This document shows positions 1 to 12,289 of a DNA stretch of 64,000 nucleotides, in pieces; position 1 is the first letter of the stretch, and each line of letters begins with the position of its first letter. The stretch is from contig NC_091967.1 in the NCBI RefSeq assembly GCF_036711975.1, forward strand, positions 7,936,001 through 8,000,000. Direction: 5' to 3'. Under the pieces are notes generated by a model. That model saw nothing but the letters and a program-made list of their open reading frames with translations. It was not told the origin of the DNA and made no database searches. The position numbers were made by a program, and so were the translations under genes. This stretch comes from Onthophagus taurus. Its lineage: Eukaryota > Arthropoda > Insecta > Coleoptera > Scarabaeidae.

Positions 1-2
1 GT

Positions 3-428
3 TATCAAATCGATAGGAGTGATAAACCATTATTTTGTGCAGCAGAAATTAAGGTAATAATAATAATAATAATGTTACATTTAAAAGTTGATGTTTAATT
101 GCATTTCAAGAATACTCCACCACGTTACCTTTTCGATGTAATGTTACACGAAGAGAAAAGTAAAGAACGTGACGATTGGTTGCTACAAACAATTCGAGAA
201 ACCATAAAATCCTTATCTACAATTGTTGTTGACATAGAAGATGTGTTTTACGATCAGGAATCGGTGAATGCATTAAGAAATATGCAATATGTTGTCATTA
301 GTTTGGAATCGTTGAAAAAACATGATACACAAGAACAATCGGTTATTGAAAATTTACAAACTATTTGGACTCCTGCTATGGATATGTATGACATTCCATT
401 TTTCCCTGAAGAATTTGAAGAAAGATAG
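3..428 (+). CDS. 3' end of an unidentified protein-coding gene (last two exons)
   Basis: Two exons can be joined in phase: about 3-53 (reading ...DKPLFCAAEIK) and 111-428 (NTPPRYLFDVM...FPEEFEER, stop TAG), across a 57-nt intron with a GTAATA donor and a TTTCAAG acceptor. The upstream part lies outside the window. The visible ~122 residues are mostly helical-looking and acidic at the C-terminus, with no signal peptide or membrane segment. I do not recognise the family. The codon use and the clean stop before a 3' AT-rich tract support a real terminal exon. The ATG at 99 is inside the intron and is not a start. Confidence 0.6.
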
Positions 429-1001
429 TTATTGAAAATTATATTTTTTCGATTTTTAAGTATGTATTTAGTTACCTTATGTATTTTTTTTAGTTATTGT
501 GGAGGGATAAGTGATTAGTTTCATTTTTTTCTCTAATTTAACAATGAATTGACTCTAAAGATATTATATTGAGTACCTTTGTTTTTTACGATTCTTCCAT
601 TTATTATTTTTTTTGATCTGTTACTAACTATTTTTGTTATTTCTTAAAGTTTTTTAGAAGCGTTACTCATTCTTGCATTATTATGTAGAAATTAAAAAAA
701 GTTGTTGTTTTTTTGGCCAGTAGTTTCGCAATATTATGATGTAATATTTTAAATCGCTTTTAGACTCACATTACTTTAACAATTTAAATAAAAATAAACA
801 TAGTTTTAAGCAATAATCTTATATCATGTTAATTACTGTGATTTAATAAATCAAAATATTGGTTTAATATAAAATTTGAGCTTTATTTTAATTACTTAAT
901 TATTGTTTGTAATATAACCTCATTTCCCTCCACTTTAATCATACTTAAGCAATAATAATAAAACAAAATTATGAATTAAGATATCTTAATTTATTTTCTC
1001 T
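429..1001. other. Intergenic, tail-to-tail 3' ends
   Basis: AT-rich spacer between the 3' end of the unidentified + gene and the 3' end of POP5 on the - strand. Several AATAAA-like words (for example near 786 and 845) could serve as polyadenylation signals for either gene. I see no ORF or repeat worth calling, apart from the common word ATAACCTCA near 917. Confidence 0.5.
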
Positions 1002-1505
1002 TTACACAATCGTTAAAACATCATCAATATCCATTAACGACTCTCTCAATGCCTTTTTATCTTCATCACGTTTTAAATTAGCAACGAATTCATAATATTT
1101 TCTTTCTTGATATTCTAATATAAATTTAAAACTTTGTTTGATTGTAGCACCTATATGGATAATGTTAATCGTAATTGATTTATTTTCCAGTGAGGTTATC
1201 AATGGTAAAACACTTGTAACGAATCTGTGGGGTCCATGCCGTACTTTAATGATTGCAATTTTCGTTAATTCGTTGCAGTACTTAGCGGTGAAAGCGGCTT
1301 TTATAGCGGCGAGTCCAAAATCACCGTAAAGCTGTTGTACGGTGTCTTTAATTGCATTCGATAATGTAATTGGTTTTAAATGCAATTTTTTTGTGGCATT
1401 TGTATCGTTTTCAGTTATTAATACGACGATATATCTATAAAGTAACATAATTTAATTTATAACAATATTGATAAATCATATTTACCTATTTTTATGTCTA
1501 ACCAT
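1002..1505 (-). CDS. POP5: Ribonuclease P/MRP protein subunit POP5
   Basis: Two exons on the minus strand, 1505-1486 and 1434-1002, joined in phase over a 50-nt intron, give 150 aa starting MVRHKNRYIVV. The start at 1505 restores the basic MVR-K-RY N-terminus typical of POP5. A start at 1448 would use intron sequence. Family landmarks are visible: the YGDFGLAAI block, the YCNELTKIAIIKVRHG strand region, the TSVLPLITSLEN motif and a LEYQERKYYEF tail. POP5 is a small protein of nuclear RNase P and RNase MRP, which process tRNA 5' ends and pre-rRNA. Length matches the family (human ~163 aa). The gene is divergent from FGGY, with only 211 bp between start codons. Confidence 0.93.
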
Positions 1506-1716
1506 TTTTATATCAATAAATTTAAAAAATTTAACCTTCAATTTGACATAAACATAACCTCACTTTAACATAACTTCAACGTTTAAATTTGCGGGATTTT
1601 TAAAATTCCACATGACTTTAATGTAGGTCATAGATTGTCATAAGGTTATTTCGAGGTCACTTATCATCTTGTATTTATTCATTTTGTGCCTTTCATCTTT
1701 GCGTTAAACATTTAAC
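1506..1716. promoter_or_regulatory. Shared POP5/FGGY bidirectional promoter region
   Basis: This 211-bp gap separates two divergent start codons, so both core promoters must lie here or inside the 5' UTRs. It contains two close copies of a (C)ATAACCTCAC/ATAACTTCAA-like word and TTTGACATAAACAT, part of a vocabulary that recurs in many gene flanks of this window. I cannot point to a TATA box with confidence. Confidence 0.45.
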
Positions 1717-3684
1717 ATGCCGGAAAGTTACTTTATAGGTGTTGATGTTGGCACGGGTAGCGTACGAGTTGGTCTATTTACTTCAACAGGTAATTCGGTT
1801 AAAATTGCTAAAAAGGATATAAACAGTTTTAATCCAATTCCCGACCATTATGAGCAATCTTCAGAAGAAATATGGGCCGCTTGTCTTCACTGCATCAAAG
1901 TAAGCAAATCTCAAAAATTAAAACCGATATTACTTACAAAAACGACTAACTGAATTAATTTTTACGTTTATCTTTTTATTATGATACTAAACGTATATTA
2001 TTATAAAAAAAGAAGCATAAAATTAAAAGCAACATTCCCAAAATATTAATATAGGCAACCAAATACACACTAAATACATATTTTTTTTAGGAAGTTAGTG
2101 AGGGAATTGAAAGTGAAAATATTCGTGGTATAGGATTTGATGCAACATGTTCTTTAGTTGTCCTTGATAAACAGAAAAAACCGCTAAGTGTAAGCACAAC
2201 TGGTAATAAGAATCAAAATGTAATACTTTGGTTAGATCATCGAGCACACAAAGAGGCAGAGGAAATCAACGAGTTGAATCATCCGGTTTTGAAATATGTT
2301 GGGGGAAAGATTTCCTTAGAAATGCAAACTCCAAAATTGATGTGGTTAAAAAGAAATATGAAAGAAACTTGTTGGGATAAAGCCGGTTATTTCTTCGATC
2401 TCCCAGATTTTCTAACATTTAAAGCTACCGGAAGTGAAATAAGATCTTTATGCTCTTTAGTGTGTAAATGGACGTACGAAGCTAGTTCATTAGAAATTAA
2501 AGGATGGAATAAACAATATTTTCACCAAATTGGATTAGAAGATCTCCTCGAAGATCAAACAAAAATTGGTACTTCCGTTTTACCTCCAGGATCTCCAATT
2601 GAATTGGGTTTGAATCAAAAAACAGCTCTAGAAACAGGTTTAAATCATCAAACCCCGGTTGGGGTATCAGCAATCGATGCTCATGCTGGTGGACTTGGAA
2701 TTATAGGCAGTTTTGTTGATTGTGTAGCAAATAAATTTAGTATCAGATTAGGTTTAATTTGCGGCACATCAACTTGTCATATGATTGTTTCTGAAAATCC
2801 AATTTTTGTTAATGGCGTTTGGGGCCCATATTATAGTGCCATGATACCCGGAATGTGGTTAAACGAAGGTGGGCAAAGTGCTACAGGGAAACTTATCGAT
2901 CACATAATCAATACTCATCCAGCTACATTAGATTTAAAAAAGAAACATCCAAATAAAATCATACAACAAGTTCTTAATGATTTTATTGAAGAAATTGCTG
3001 AGCGAAAAAATCTTCCTTCAAGTTGTTTTTTAACCAAAGATTTTCATGTTTGGCCAGATTTTCATGGAAATCGATCACCAATTGCTGACTCAACACTTAA
3101 AGGAATGGTAAAAATTAATAAATTTTATTTTAATTTTGATATAACCTAAAAATTTATTTTGACATTTCAACGTCAAAATTAAAATAATTATTTATAAAAT
3201 AGATTTCTGGGTTGCAATTAGGAGTAGATGAAGAAGATTTGGCAATCACTTATTTAGCCACGCTTCAGTCTTTAGCAGTAAGTAAAACTTTATTTAAAAC
3301 ATTATTAAAAATTCATCTCAACAATTTTAGTACGGAACTAAACATATCTTATCGGAACTAGAAAAATCTGGTCATCATATCGAAGCGGTTACAATTTGTG
3401 GTGGTTTAAGTAAAAATAAATTATACGTCCAACTCCAATCGGACGTATTATCTTTGCCAGTGATAGTACCGCATGAAGAAGAACCTGTATTATTGGGTGC
3501 AGCTATATTAGGAGCTTGTGCTGCTAATTTCTTCGAAAATATTGAAGCTGCAATACATTCAATGGCTGGGAAAGGAGATGTTGTATGTCCGGATGTTAAT
3601 ACTCAAGATTATCACCGTAAAAAGTACCAGGTGTTTTTAAAAATGTTAGAACATCAAAAAGAATATAAATCAATAATGAGTTAA
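1717..3684 (+). CDS. FGGY: FGGY-family carbohydrate kinase (FGGY carbohydrate kinase domain-containing protein)
   Basis: Four exons keep phase 0 throughout: 1717-1899, 2091-3107, 3203-3277, 3331-3684, giving 542 aa (human FGGY ~551). The N-terminal phosphate loop GVDVGTGSVR (residues ~8-17), the IGFDATCSLVVLD strand, WLDHRA, the AIDAHAGGLG stretch, the CGTSTCHM C-terminal ATP-site motif, NGVWGPYYSAM and EGGQSATG are all present, as are GGLSKN and EEEPVLLGAAILGA near the end. FGGY kinases phosphorylate sugars or sugar alcohols using ATP; the FGGY protein itself is associated with ribulose/ribitol-type substrates, but substrate cannot be read from this sequence. All key domain blocks look intact. 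It is divergent from POP5 and convergent with the small secreted-protein gene. Confidence 0.93.
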
Positions 3685-3894
3685 GTTTTAAAAGTTTTTA
3701 CAAAAACCAAACCAAACAATGAGTTTATTATAAAAAAATAAATACATTAAATAATCTTAATAAAGTTATCTTTATTTAATTATCTTTAGAAGTTATTCTT
3801 CTATGCCCAAAAAGTGTTCTCATTAACTGAGACATTCCATTTCTTCTCCTAAAAAAATAACTCATTTTTGAAAAGTTACATTATAAATTAATTT

Positions 3895-4233
3895 TTACCG
3901 TTTCAATTTCTTTTTGGTAGTACCATCCCCTTTCTCTGTACTCGTAATTCCACCTCCAACAGAAGCTTTTGTTGTGATATCAAATTCATCCAAAAAATCT
4001 AAATCCTCTAACCCACCTCCAAATAATCCCTCAATCGGGGTCAAAGCGATAATAACCCCATCGATATTCACTCGTACGTTATCTGTACCATTTTGTCGTT
4101 GATCAATGATAATATAATCCTCAGCTATCGTATTATTAGCATCCGTTAATTCGGAATTTGTTAAAGGAAAAGTTACTGATGATTTTGTAACGAAGAAAAA
4201 AATTATCAACGGAACGTAACGATGATTCAACAT
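3895..4233 (-). CDS. Small secreted insect protein, function unknown
   Basis: Single-exon ORF of 112 aa. Residues 1 to ~21 form a hydrophobic signal peptide (LIIFFFV core). The mature part carries IIIDQRQNGTDNVRV, followed by a short hydrophobic segment DGVIIALTPIEG, a Gly/Asp-rich stretch and a basic tail (KKKLKR). NGT is a potential N-glycosylation sequon. I have an impression, unverified, that the IDQRQNGTxNVRV block recurs in short insect proteins of unknown role. No enzyme motif is visible. It lies tail-to-tail with FGGY (210 bp apart) and upstream of the FBF1 3' end on the same strand. An upstream non-coding exon is possible. Confidence 0.6.
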   Translation of the reverse strand: MLNHRYVPLIIFFFVTKSSVTFPLTNSELTDANNTIAEDYIIIDQRQNGTDNVRVNIDGVIIALTPIEGLFGGGLEDLDFLDEFDITTKASVGGGITSTEKGDGTTKKKLKR

Positions 4234-4528
4234 CTTCGTTCGTTGGGGAATAAACTTGGAATGAAGAATAAACGGGAAAAGGTGAACGAATCTGTTCGAA
4301 GAGGAAAGGTTACCACCAAGAACTGGTAAAGATACAGTTATTTTACGGTTACATCTGAAAAGGTTTCGATGAACTTTGCAAATTTTTTTGTGTAATAAAA
4401 CAAGTTATTTTTTTTTAAACTTTAAATTTTAATTTACAAATAATAACCTTAAATATTTTTTGACATTTTAATGTCAAAATGACGTCTTAATTTTGGCGTC
4501 AAATCAAATTAGAAGTATTTATGATTAA

Positions 4529-4600
4529 TACAGTGAATTTCACTTTCAATACAGTAATATACAAAAATATATTTCCATAGAAACTGGGGCGTACCTACTT
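4529..4600 (-). repeat. Dispersed repeat fragment (shared with ~50.12-50.18 kb)
   Basis: Inside the 508-bp gap 4234-4741. The segment CAGTGAATTTCACTT...ATATACAAAAATATATTTCC...ATAGAAAC is repeated, in reverse orientation and at roughly 80% identity by eye, near 50119-50172. This indicates a mobile or otherwise dispersed element. I see no coding capacity. The rest of the gap shows only the common GACATTTTAATGTCAAAATGACGTC palindromic words near 4457-4483. Confidence 0.6.
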
Positions 4601-4741
4601 CCTTTGTTCCACTTAAATGCAACATGTCAATATAATTTGTGAAACCGAGTTACATGAAATTCCTGGTAAAAATGTATGTATGTACTACCATCAAACAACA
4701 AATAATATTAAAACATACTTAGATTAAAATTAAAGAATTTT

Positions 4742-7700
4742 TTATGTTGAATTAAAATCCTGAAATAAATTTTTATTAAAATTCTCCCCATCAGTATATT
4801 TCATTCTTAATCTTAATAAATCAGGATCACTGGCTGTGGTAAACTGTGGAAAATCTTGTTCCACCTCAGAATTTTCATCATTTTCTTGAAATCTCCCTCC
4901 AAGTTCACCAGCTGAACACAAACTACACTTTTTCACTCTTGATAATTCATTATTTAACTTCAACCTTTCCTTGGACATAGCGATTTTTTCATCGGCTAAT
5001 TTTTTTTCTCGCCCCGCTAAAGCGTTCAATTGCATTTGAATTTCTCTCATGCGATTATTAACGTTTCTCTCCAAAGTCTTGGCATCCTCAATCGCTTTTT
5101 CACCTTCAATTGATTTTCGAAGTGTCTCCTTAATTTTTCCTTCCAAATCTTTTTCTTTAAACGAAACTTTTTTCTCGCGGTCAATCACAACCCGTTTTAA
5201 ACTTTCCAATTCAGCTTGTTGTTTATACAAAACATCTCGCTCCCTATCAGTCATTTCAGCCGCTTCTTTCGCAACTTGAATAGCAGCCTCTAACTCCGCT
5301 TTACCTTTTTGCGAATCATAATTTTGACTTAATTTCGATTGAGTTTCAAATCGCTTTCTTTCCGTTGCTAAAGCTAAACGTTCTTCCGTTAATTGTAAAA
5401 TTAATTTTTCTTGTTCACCCAATAAGGTGTCTTTCAATGTTTTTATTTCTTCACGTTCACGTTCTAATGCAGTTCGATTATATTCAGTTTCTCGATCTAA
5501 AGCTTTTGATCTTGCTGTGAAAATTGCTGTGGCTTGTTGTAAAGCCCAACGTTCTTCACGTTCATTTTGACTTTGTTCAGCTATTTTTATTTCTAAGTTA
5601 CGTATTAATGCTAATAACTGAGATCTTTCCAATTCAGTTGATTCACGTGATTTTTCTAAAGCTTCCTTCATCACTAAAAAATTATAAGAAAGTATTATAT
5701 TAATTAAATTCATTTCAAAGTAATTAAATTAAAATGAAACTAATGTGATTGCTTCTCAATTTATTAAGTTTTTATTTTATTTATTCCGTTAAGACAAATT
5801 TTGAAGTTATGTCTGAAATAAACATACCAGTTGATTTAATATACAAAATCAAACGATCTTTAATTGTCGGTTAACAACATACAAAATTAAAGAAATTTTC
5901 TTTTTTTAAAAGAAACTTAAATTAGATTTATTTTAAATTAAATCTTATTTTTTCTTATCAGCAGTTGGTATGATCATAAATGTCAAAAAATCCTTGTCAA
6001 GTTGTATATTTGAGAATTCTACATTATTTATTTTATTTATCAATATAAATAGTAAAAACGGATATTTACAAGTAAATGACGGAATGTTATTGTAAATATT
6101 TGTTAAGAAGTCGTTTAAAATGTACGTTACAACACAAAACTGCGGTAAGCATTTTAATTTGACATTAACCTCAAATAATAGTCAAAATCAAAATTTCTCT
6201 TTTAAGACATATTCTAAATTTCATGTTAATTTTAACATGAAAATTAACAAAGGATGTTGAAATCTTAATTAACTCAAATATAATTAAATTTAAAATTCTT
6301 TTATTATATTTTAAATTAAAACCGTTTATAGTGTATCGATTCTCTCATAGATGGCGTAACTATAAAATGTCAAAATACTCTAAATTTATTTATTTTAATA
6401 TTTTTGCGACTTTTATTTAATTTATTTCTTAAATACATTACTTACGTTCAATTTCTTTTTCTTTAGCTTTTAATGTTTCCTCCTTCGCTTGATTAACCAC
6501 ATTAAAATCGTAATCGACTTTGTTTTTAACCTCGAATAAAACTGTGGAAGTACTATTTAACAACTTAATATTATTATTCAATTTTTCGGAGTAATCGGAA
6601 GCGTTTTGGAATAAGATCTGTTCCGTTTGTTTGTTTTGCTTAATATTATCGATCATTGTTTGATATTCATATTTAATTTCTTCGATAATTCTGTTATGAT
6701 TGTCTCTTAAATTTTTAATTTCTTCATTATGAATCTGAACAATTTCCTCGAGTTTCCCTTTATAGCGTTTTAATTCAGATTCGTGTTCATTATTTAACTC
6801 TTCACATTTCCTTTGGTGAGCTTCATTTAGATTTGTTATTTCCGATTTTAAACGATTTTCTATTGAGTCCATCGTTTGCTCTAAAGTTGAAATTTGTTTT
6901 CTAAAATTTATTTTAATAAAAAATAAATAAATAAAAAATTTATTCTTACTTATAAGATTCTTCCAACAAAAACATTTCTTCTCTTGACCTATCTTTTATT
7001 GATTTCACAATTTCGTTAATTTGCTCGTTTTTCGTTTCTTCCTCATTCTTTTTTGTATTATCAACTTCATTTTCTCCCCGAAAATCATGCTTGAATGGTT
7101 GTGACAACATTGTTTGTATATGATTATTGATTTTTTCTTGTTGCAATTTTAAATTATTTTCAATAATTTGTTGTTTAATATATTGCTTTTCTAGTAAATC
7201 ATTAAATTGTTGTTCTTGTTTATTTAATAATTCTTGTTGTTTCCGTTGCAGTTGAACCAAATTCTCATCATATTTTTTTATTTGTAAGGCCATTAAAATT
7301 TGTGATTCTTGTTGTTTCATTGTAATAGCTGCGGTTTGATATTCAAATTGAGGATAAAAAGGATTATTTTCTTGATTAAAATCTAAATTTGATTTCTGTA
7401 GGGGTGTTGTTGGCTTTGAATCTTTTATTTCTTCATGCTTCTTATCCACTTCTATTTCTGTTTCTTGATTATTACTTTGAATTAATACACTATCGGATTT
7501 ATGGCTTTTTATTGGTTCTTTTTCTTTGTTTTCCAACCAGTTTGGGAGTTCGCTGATATTCGGAGCACTTTTAGTTTTTAAGTCTCTTTGTTTCTGAACT
7601 GGAAATAAAATTTCAGTCGAACTAGTTCCTTCGATTGAACCTAATGAGCGTTTTGGTGATGGTTTTTCTATTTTTTTGGCACTTTCTAATTTATTTTCAA

Positions 7701-8181
7701 TTGATAATAACCCTAAAGGGTCCAAATTTCGCGATGGTTGTTGTTGGCGTGATCTTCTTGGTGCATCCAATGAAGAAAACCCGAAACTATCTCCTTTTAA
7801 TGTCGACTTTTCTTCTTTTTTCCCCAAAATACTTTCCATTAAATTTATTTGTTTCTCTTCCTTCTTCTTTTCCAACCCTAAACTGCTTAATACATCATCA
7901 TTGTCATCTTCAAAGCTTATTTTTTTGGTTTGTTTTAATCGCGTTGGTGAATTTTGAACTCGTTCCAAAGGTTTTTTTGGTTCGCTTAATCCAAGCCAAT
8001 CATCCGATTTCTTTAATTCTGATTTTTTTGGTTCGTTTTTATCTAAATTAAATAAATCTTTAACCGTTTTCTTTTCGGGTGGCGGATTCGAAGATTTCTT
8101 GGGTTTGGGGTCGAAAAAACTATCATTACTTCCATCGGAAAGTAGATCTCCTAAAGGATCATCTAAATCGAAATCTGCCAT
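4742..8181 (-). CDS. FBF1: Fas-binding factor 1 homologue (ciliary transition-fibre protein)
   Basis: Three exons in continuous phase, 8181-6950, 6900-6446 and 5673-4742, give 872 aa starting MADFDLDDPLGDLL. The disordered N-terminal half repeats short acidic motifs (DDPLGDLLSD, DDWLGLSEPKK, DPLGLLS), followed by a Gln-rich coiled coil and a long C-terminal coiled coil containing EERWALQQATAIF and several heptad stretches. This architecture and the WALQQA block match FBF1, which sits on distal appendages/transition fibres at the ciliary base and helps ciliary gating. In insects ciliary genes act mainly in sensory neurons and sperm. Introns are 49 and 772 nt. The start at 8181 is preferred over 8199 because MADFDL begins the conserved region. 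Vertebrate proteins are longer (~1100 aa). Head-to-head with snurportin-1. Confidence 0.82.
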
Positions 8182-8805
8182 TATTTTAATTTTCTTCAAA
8201 AGTATTAAATATGATTAGAAAACTGAAAATTAAACAAACTTTATAAGAAATGATAATTAAACGTCAAATGTCAAATTATTATATGATTACAAGTAATTGT
8301 TTATAGCAACCATATAGCAACGGTAATACAAACAAAAAAAACTTGGTAAAAATCGATAATTTACTTAGGTATTTCTTTTATTAATTAATTCATTTTTGTA
8401 ATAAACCAAGTTTTCTTTTAAGTTATAAAAAAAGCTAATTTATATATAAATTCAAATTTAATATTTAAATAAGTTTTCGTTTTCAACAGTTGGTAATTCA
8501 AATATAATAGGTTTAGAAGTAATAATTTAATAATACCAAATCATTTTAAGCAATATGTATTATATTAACATAAATTCGTGTATTTTATTACTTACTAATT
8601 TTTAAATTTGTAAACAAATGAATATATCAATGTTGGTAATGTTGGTATTACTAAAATGTCAACACGATTTTAAAACGTCAAACATCATTTTGTGTACTGT
8701 GAGTTTAAATATTTCCCTATTTATGTAAATAAATTATAAACTAGTGATTGTCTATAAATAATTTATCAATTAATCGTCGTAATATTCCTTAAGTCATCAA
8801 TCAAT
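8182..8805. promoter_or_regulatory. FBF1/SNUPN divergent intergenic region
   Basis: The 624 bp between the two start codons are strongly AT-rich. Near 8622-8695 there are two GTTGGTA words followed by ATGTCAACACG and AACGTCAAACATCA, the same short vocabulary seen near other promoters here. The FBF1-proximal side has GTCAAATGTCAAATT near 8261. No ORF is present. Confidence 0.4.
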
Positions 8806-9985
8806 ATGAATCCGAGTGGCGAATCTAGGTAAAATTGCATTTAAGTAACTTTGAGGTTATGTTATGAATAAAATTTTTTTTTAGTAGTAAATCAAATTAT
8901 GAAAATCTATATAAATATAACGGAGTTGTAGAAAATCAAGAAACGAGAAGAAATAAAAAATTGGAGGAATTAAAAAAGTATAACCACACAAAAAATTTAA
9001 TTTTATAAAGAAAATTGTTTTTATTAGGCGAAGAAATGATGCTGTGGATGAACTACGTAACCTCACGGATATATTTGGAAAAGGCGAAAGCATGGAAGTT
9101 CAAACGGATACGATTCCGTTGAAAGAAAAAGGTCGAAACAAATTTAAGGTTAAATTAATGTTATCGGAATGGATGGTGGACATTCCGATAGATTTAGATG
9201 AAAGTTGGTATTACAAAGTATGTCCGAAAGGTGTAAGGAACTTAGTAATTGCAAAAGCAGGTGTCACTAAAGTTTACAATAGACTTAATCAATTAAAAGG
9301 TACTTTCCAAACAACATTGCCTGGAGGTGGAATAGAAACAGCAAATCATCGAATAACCTTATTAGATTGTGTTTATCGAAATCAAGATAAAACCTTTTAT
9401 GTACTAGATATTTTAGCATGGAATTCAATGTCTTTAATTAATTGTTCGGTAAAAAAACTTTTAATTTGATGTTATTTTCGATTTAATATTATATATGATT
9501 TTTTTAAGGCGGAATTTAGATTTTATTTCTTACAATCGAAATTTAATGAGGAAGAATTTAGAGGAGGTGCTGACAATAAGCGATTTAAGGCGATTCCACA
9601 TCAATTTGCAACGAGAGATAACATTTCAGTTTCATTTTCTGATCAATATTATTTAGAGGATGAAACTCCTCTTCCTGTTGATGGGATCCTCTTTTATCAT
9701 AAAGATAGTATTTATACGCCGGGTTTAACACCATTAGTGGGTTGGTTGAAACCATATATGTTAACTGAAAAATTGGACGTTTTAATCAATGATTTGTATC
9801 TTTTAACAAAACCGAAATCTTACACGAATCTTGAAAATTATTTGAAATATAAAGAAAATAAGATAAAGAAGAATAGAAATTTGAAAGGGAGTGGAGATGT
9901 AAGTTAATGTTAAATTTGAGTTTTAGCTTATAATTGGTTTTTATAGATGGAGGTAGAAGATGAAGTAGATAAAATGGAGAATTAA
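8806..9985 (+). CDS. SNUPN: Snurportin-1 (m3G-cap snRNP nuclear import adaptor)
   Basis: Five exons in continuous phase, 8806-8828, 8885-8977, 9028-9448, 9509-9898 and 9947-9985, encode 321 aa. The N-terminal importin-beta-binding segment is split over the first three exons (YENLYKYNG... ETRRNKKLEELKKRRNDAVDEL). The m3G-cap-binding domain follows, with LMLSEWMVDIP, CPKGVRNLVIAKAG, LPGGG, ILDCVY-like LLDCVYRNQ, FYVLDILAWN, EFRFYFLQSKF, DGILFYHK and TPGLTPLVGWLKPYM, all hallmarks of snurportin-1. It carries capped spliceosomal snRNPs into the nucleus with importin-beta. Introns are only 48-60 nt. The start codon lies in a 23-nt first exon, so an ATG-only search from exon 3 would miss the IBB domain. 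Confidence 0.92.
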
Positions 9986-10339
9986 ATACTTTTTAGCGTT
10001 AATACAAATTTCAAGTTTTAATAAATAAAGCAACGAAAATATCCTATACTATTTTTTTTATTAATTAATTTTCATATAGTTACCAGATAAATCGAGGAAA
10101 AATGAATATAAAAAATAACTATCCAAATATTTTAATAGTAGAAAAACGGAATGATTCTTTCTTGGCACTTTGTGCGTTTATTTCGTTATTTAAATAACGA
10201 AAAATTGCAGATTAAAATTAAAAAGGACTATTTTCTTTTTTTTTACATTTTCTTTAGAGAGAGTATTTATTAAATTAAATAAGTAATCCTATTAGAAAAT
10301 CGGAAAGTGGTCAATAACGCATTTTTTTAAAATAATCTT
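9986..10339. other. Convergent 3' spacer
   Basis: 354 bp between the stop codons of SNUPN (+) and the calponin gene (-). AATAAA near 10021 probably serves SNUPN polyadenylation. No further structure seen. Confidence 0.5.
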
Positions 10340-12289
10340 TTACATATGACGCGTATTTCCAAAATTAATCCCCGATTGATTGGCACCTTTGTTACTTCCC
10401 ATTTGTAACCCAATGATTGATTGGCCGGCTTTTAATTTTTCTTCGGAAAAGTGCCTTTCGTTCTTTTCAGCTTCTTTTGGCCCAATCGTTGGTTTTCCAT
10501 AATTCCCAGCCTTTCTTCCTAACGACTGTAGACAAATCACAACGGAATTTAAATTCTGCTTCTCCCACAAATCGACAGTTTGGAACGTTTCTTGAGTTGG
10601 AACTCCCAAATTTTTAGCCGCCTCCAAAAACGCGTTTATATTTTCCATACATTTAAAAGCCATTTTAGATTCGTTGATTTTCTTTATTGTTCCCGCTTGA
10701 ATTGAATTTATCAATCGACATAGTAAAGTACCGTCTTTTAAAACTTCATAGAAACTATCCATATCGCCGGCTATATTTATATCTTCGCCGGTTATTTCTC
10801 GCACCCATTCTAAAGATTCTTGTGCTAATTCTTCACTGTATTTTGCGTTAATCTAAAAAAAATATGTTAAAAATTTAATAATTTTTTTTAATCACAGTTG
10901 GTATTATTAAATTTGAACTGTCAAAATTGACAGATTCAAAAATGTCATTAAAATGGAATGTTTTTTGTGGTATTTTAGGGTTTAAGAAACTCGTTTGTTA
11001 TTGGGTTTCTTAAAAGAGTAATGCAGGACGAAGTGGAGAAAGAGAAGAAACCCGTAGTTGAGTCACGGTGACGCAATCGTCGGTAACGGTTAAAAAAAAC
11101 CGAACGCCATAACCATATATGGCACTCAAACTCGACACGTACTCGGGTCTCCTCCTCGCCAACCGCCGCATTGAGAAAGATATCGAAACGTGCCTCACAA
11201 TTAGATAAATTCAAATTCTTTAGTGACTCGAGATCAAGAAGTTTATCATCTTTTCTGTACGTTATTTTGAGTCGAAATACTTTTATCATAACGCATCACG
11301 CGTTTTTATAAGATCAATGTTTGCTTTTTTATAGAAGTAAAAGATTATAAGAATTTTGTTTGCTAATAAAAATTATTTGCTTACAAGGAGGAAATAGGAA
11401 ACCGCAAAATAACGTTTCCGTCGATAACATGACCAATTACGTAACAAATAGTGTTGAATTTTAATGGTTAGACACCATAGAAGCGACTCGTTAAACGAAT
11501 ACTAATTTAACTTTGTATTTCTTTTTGGGAATAATGTATAAATAAGTAGTTATTTTTTTAAAGTTTTTTACAATTGGTAATAAATGTCATTCAAATTTAT
11601 AAAAATGACAGTTACATTTTTTATAGGTTATCGTATCGAAAAGATAAATTTGTTGACTTAAACGTTATTTACCAAGCTTTTTACAGTCAATATCGACAGG
11701 ATTACACACAATCCGCTAACTGTTTAATGACAAAGAAAAATGTAAGCATTAAAAATAAATGTTTTTTCTTCAATGAATCTTTTTTCAGGATTGTATAATG
11801 AAATATTATCTTGTAAAGGACGACGATGTGAAGGATAGAGGTGACCATTGGACCGAATTCTCTCCGTTTCGTTCGTGTAACCTGCACGACTGGTCCTTGG
11901 TCCCTCAATAACCTTGACTCGACTTTTAGACTGCACTCAAAATGCAGAATGCAATTTGCATTTTTTAAACTTTGAAAAACTCGTTTTTTTTTTTTATTAA
12001 ATTTCAAGAGACAAACAAGTTGGTTGGTAAACAAACCCTGATCATCGATTTCCCCTTTGACCTAGATTCGCAGCCTGCTGCACCCTTTGTCAGAAATTCC
12101 ACCCAAAAAAAAGATAATAAAACTTGTTGATCGATATCATTTTTGGAATAACATTACTAAACGGTTTTGTTTGTTTCTCGAGTCATTTGAATCCACCTGT
12201 TACTTTTACTCAATTCTTTTAGATTAAATACAAACCTTTCTTTGTGCTTCTGCAGCAAATCCACTTTTTGCCGCCCTGTTATTAGCCAT
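10340..12289 (-). CDS. Calponin-homology protein, transgelin/myophilin type (CG5023-like)
   Basis: Two exons, 12289-12236 (MANNRAAKSGFAAEAQRK) and 10852-10340, join in phase to 188 aa. A single CH domain covers residues ~28-135 (LEWVREITGE, VLKDGTLLCRLINSI, KMAFKCMENINAFLEAA, ETFQTVDLWEKQNLNSVV, CLQSLGR). One C-terminal calponin repeat, GQSIIGLQMGSNKGANQSG, ends in NTRHM. Single-CH transgelin-type proteins bind and bundle actin, in insects often in muscle. The MAN(N)RAAKSGFAAEAQRK start resembles the CG5023 branch rather than Mp20 or Chd64. The 1.4 kb intron separates an 18-codon first exon from the rest. Confidence 0.9.
10854..12235 (-). other. Intron of the calponin/transgelin gene
   Basis: Single large intron of the gene. 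Two patches, about 11020-11200 and 11815-11945, are clearly more CG-rich than the surroundings and carry overlapping unannotatable ORFs on both strands. A palindrome-like AAAATGCAGAATGCAATTTGCATTTT section lies near 11938-11963. TTACGTAAC occurs near 11437. These patches may be enhancers or an unrecognised exon; I cannot decide from sequence alone. Confidence 0.35.

Noticed and set aside
10975-11289. 104-aa minus-strand ORF in the calponin intron
   Set aside because: No recognisable domain, overlapping frames on both strands in a CG-rich patch; composition effect more likely than an exon.
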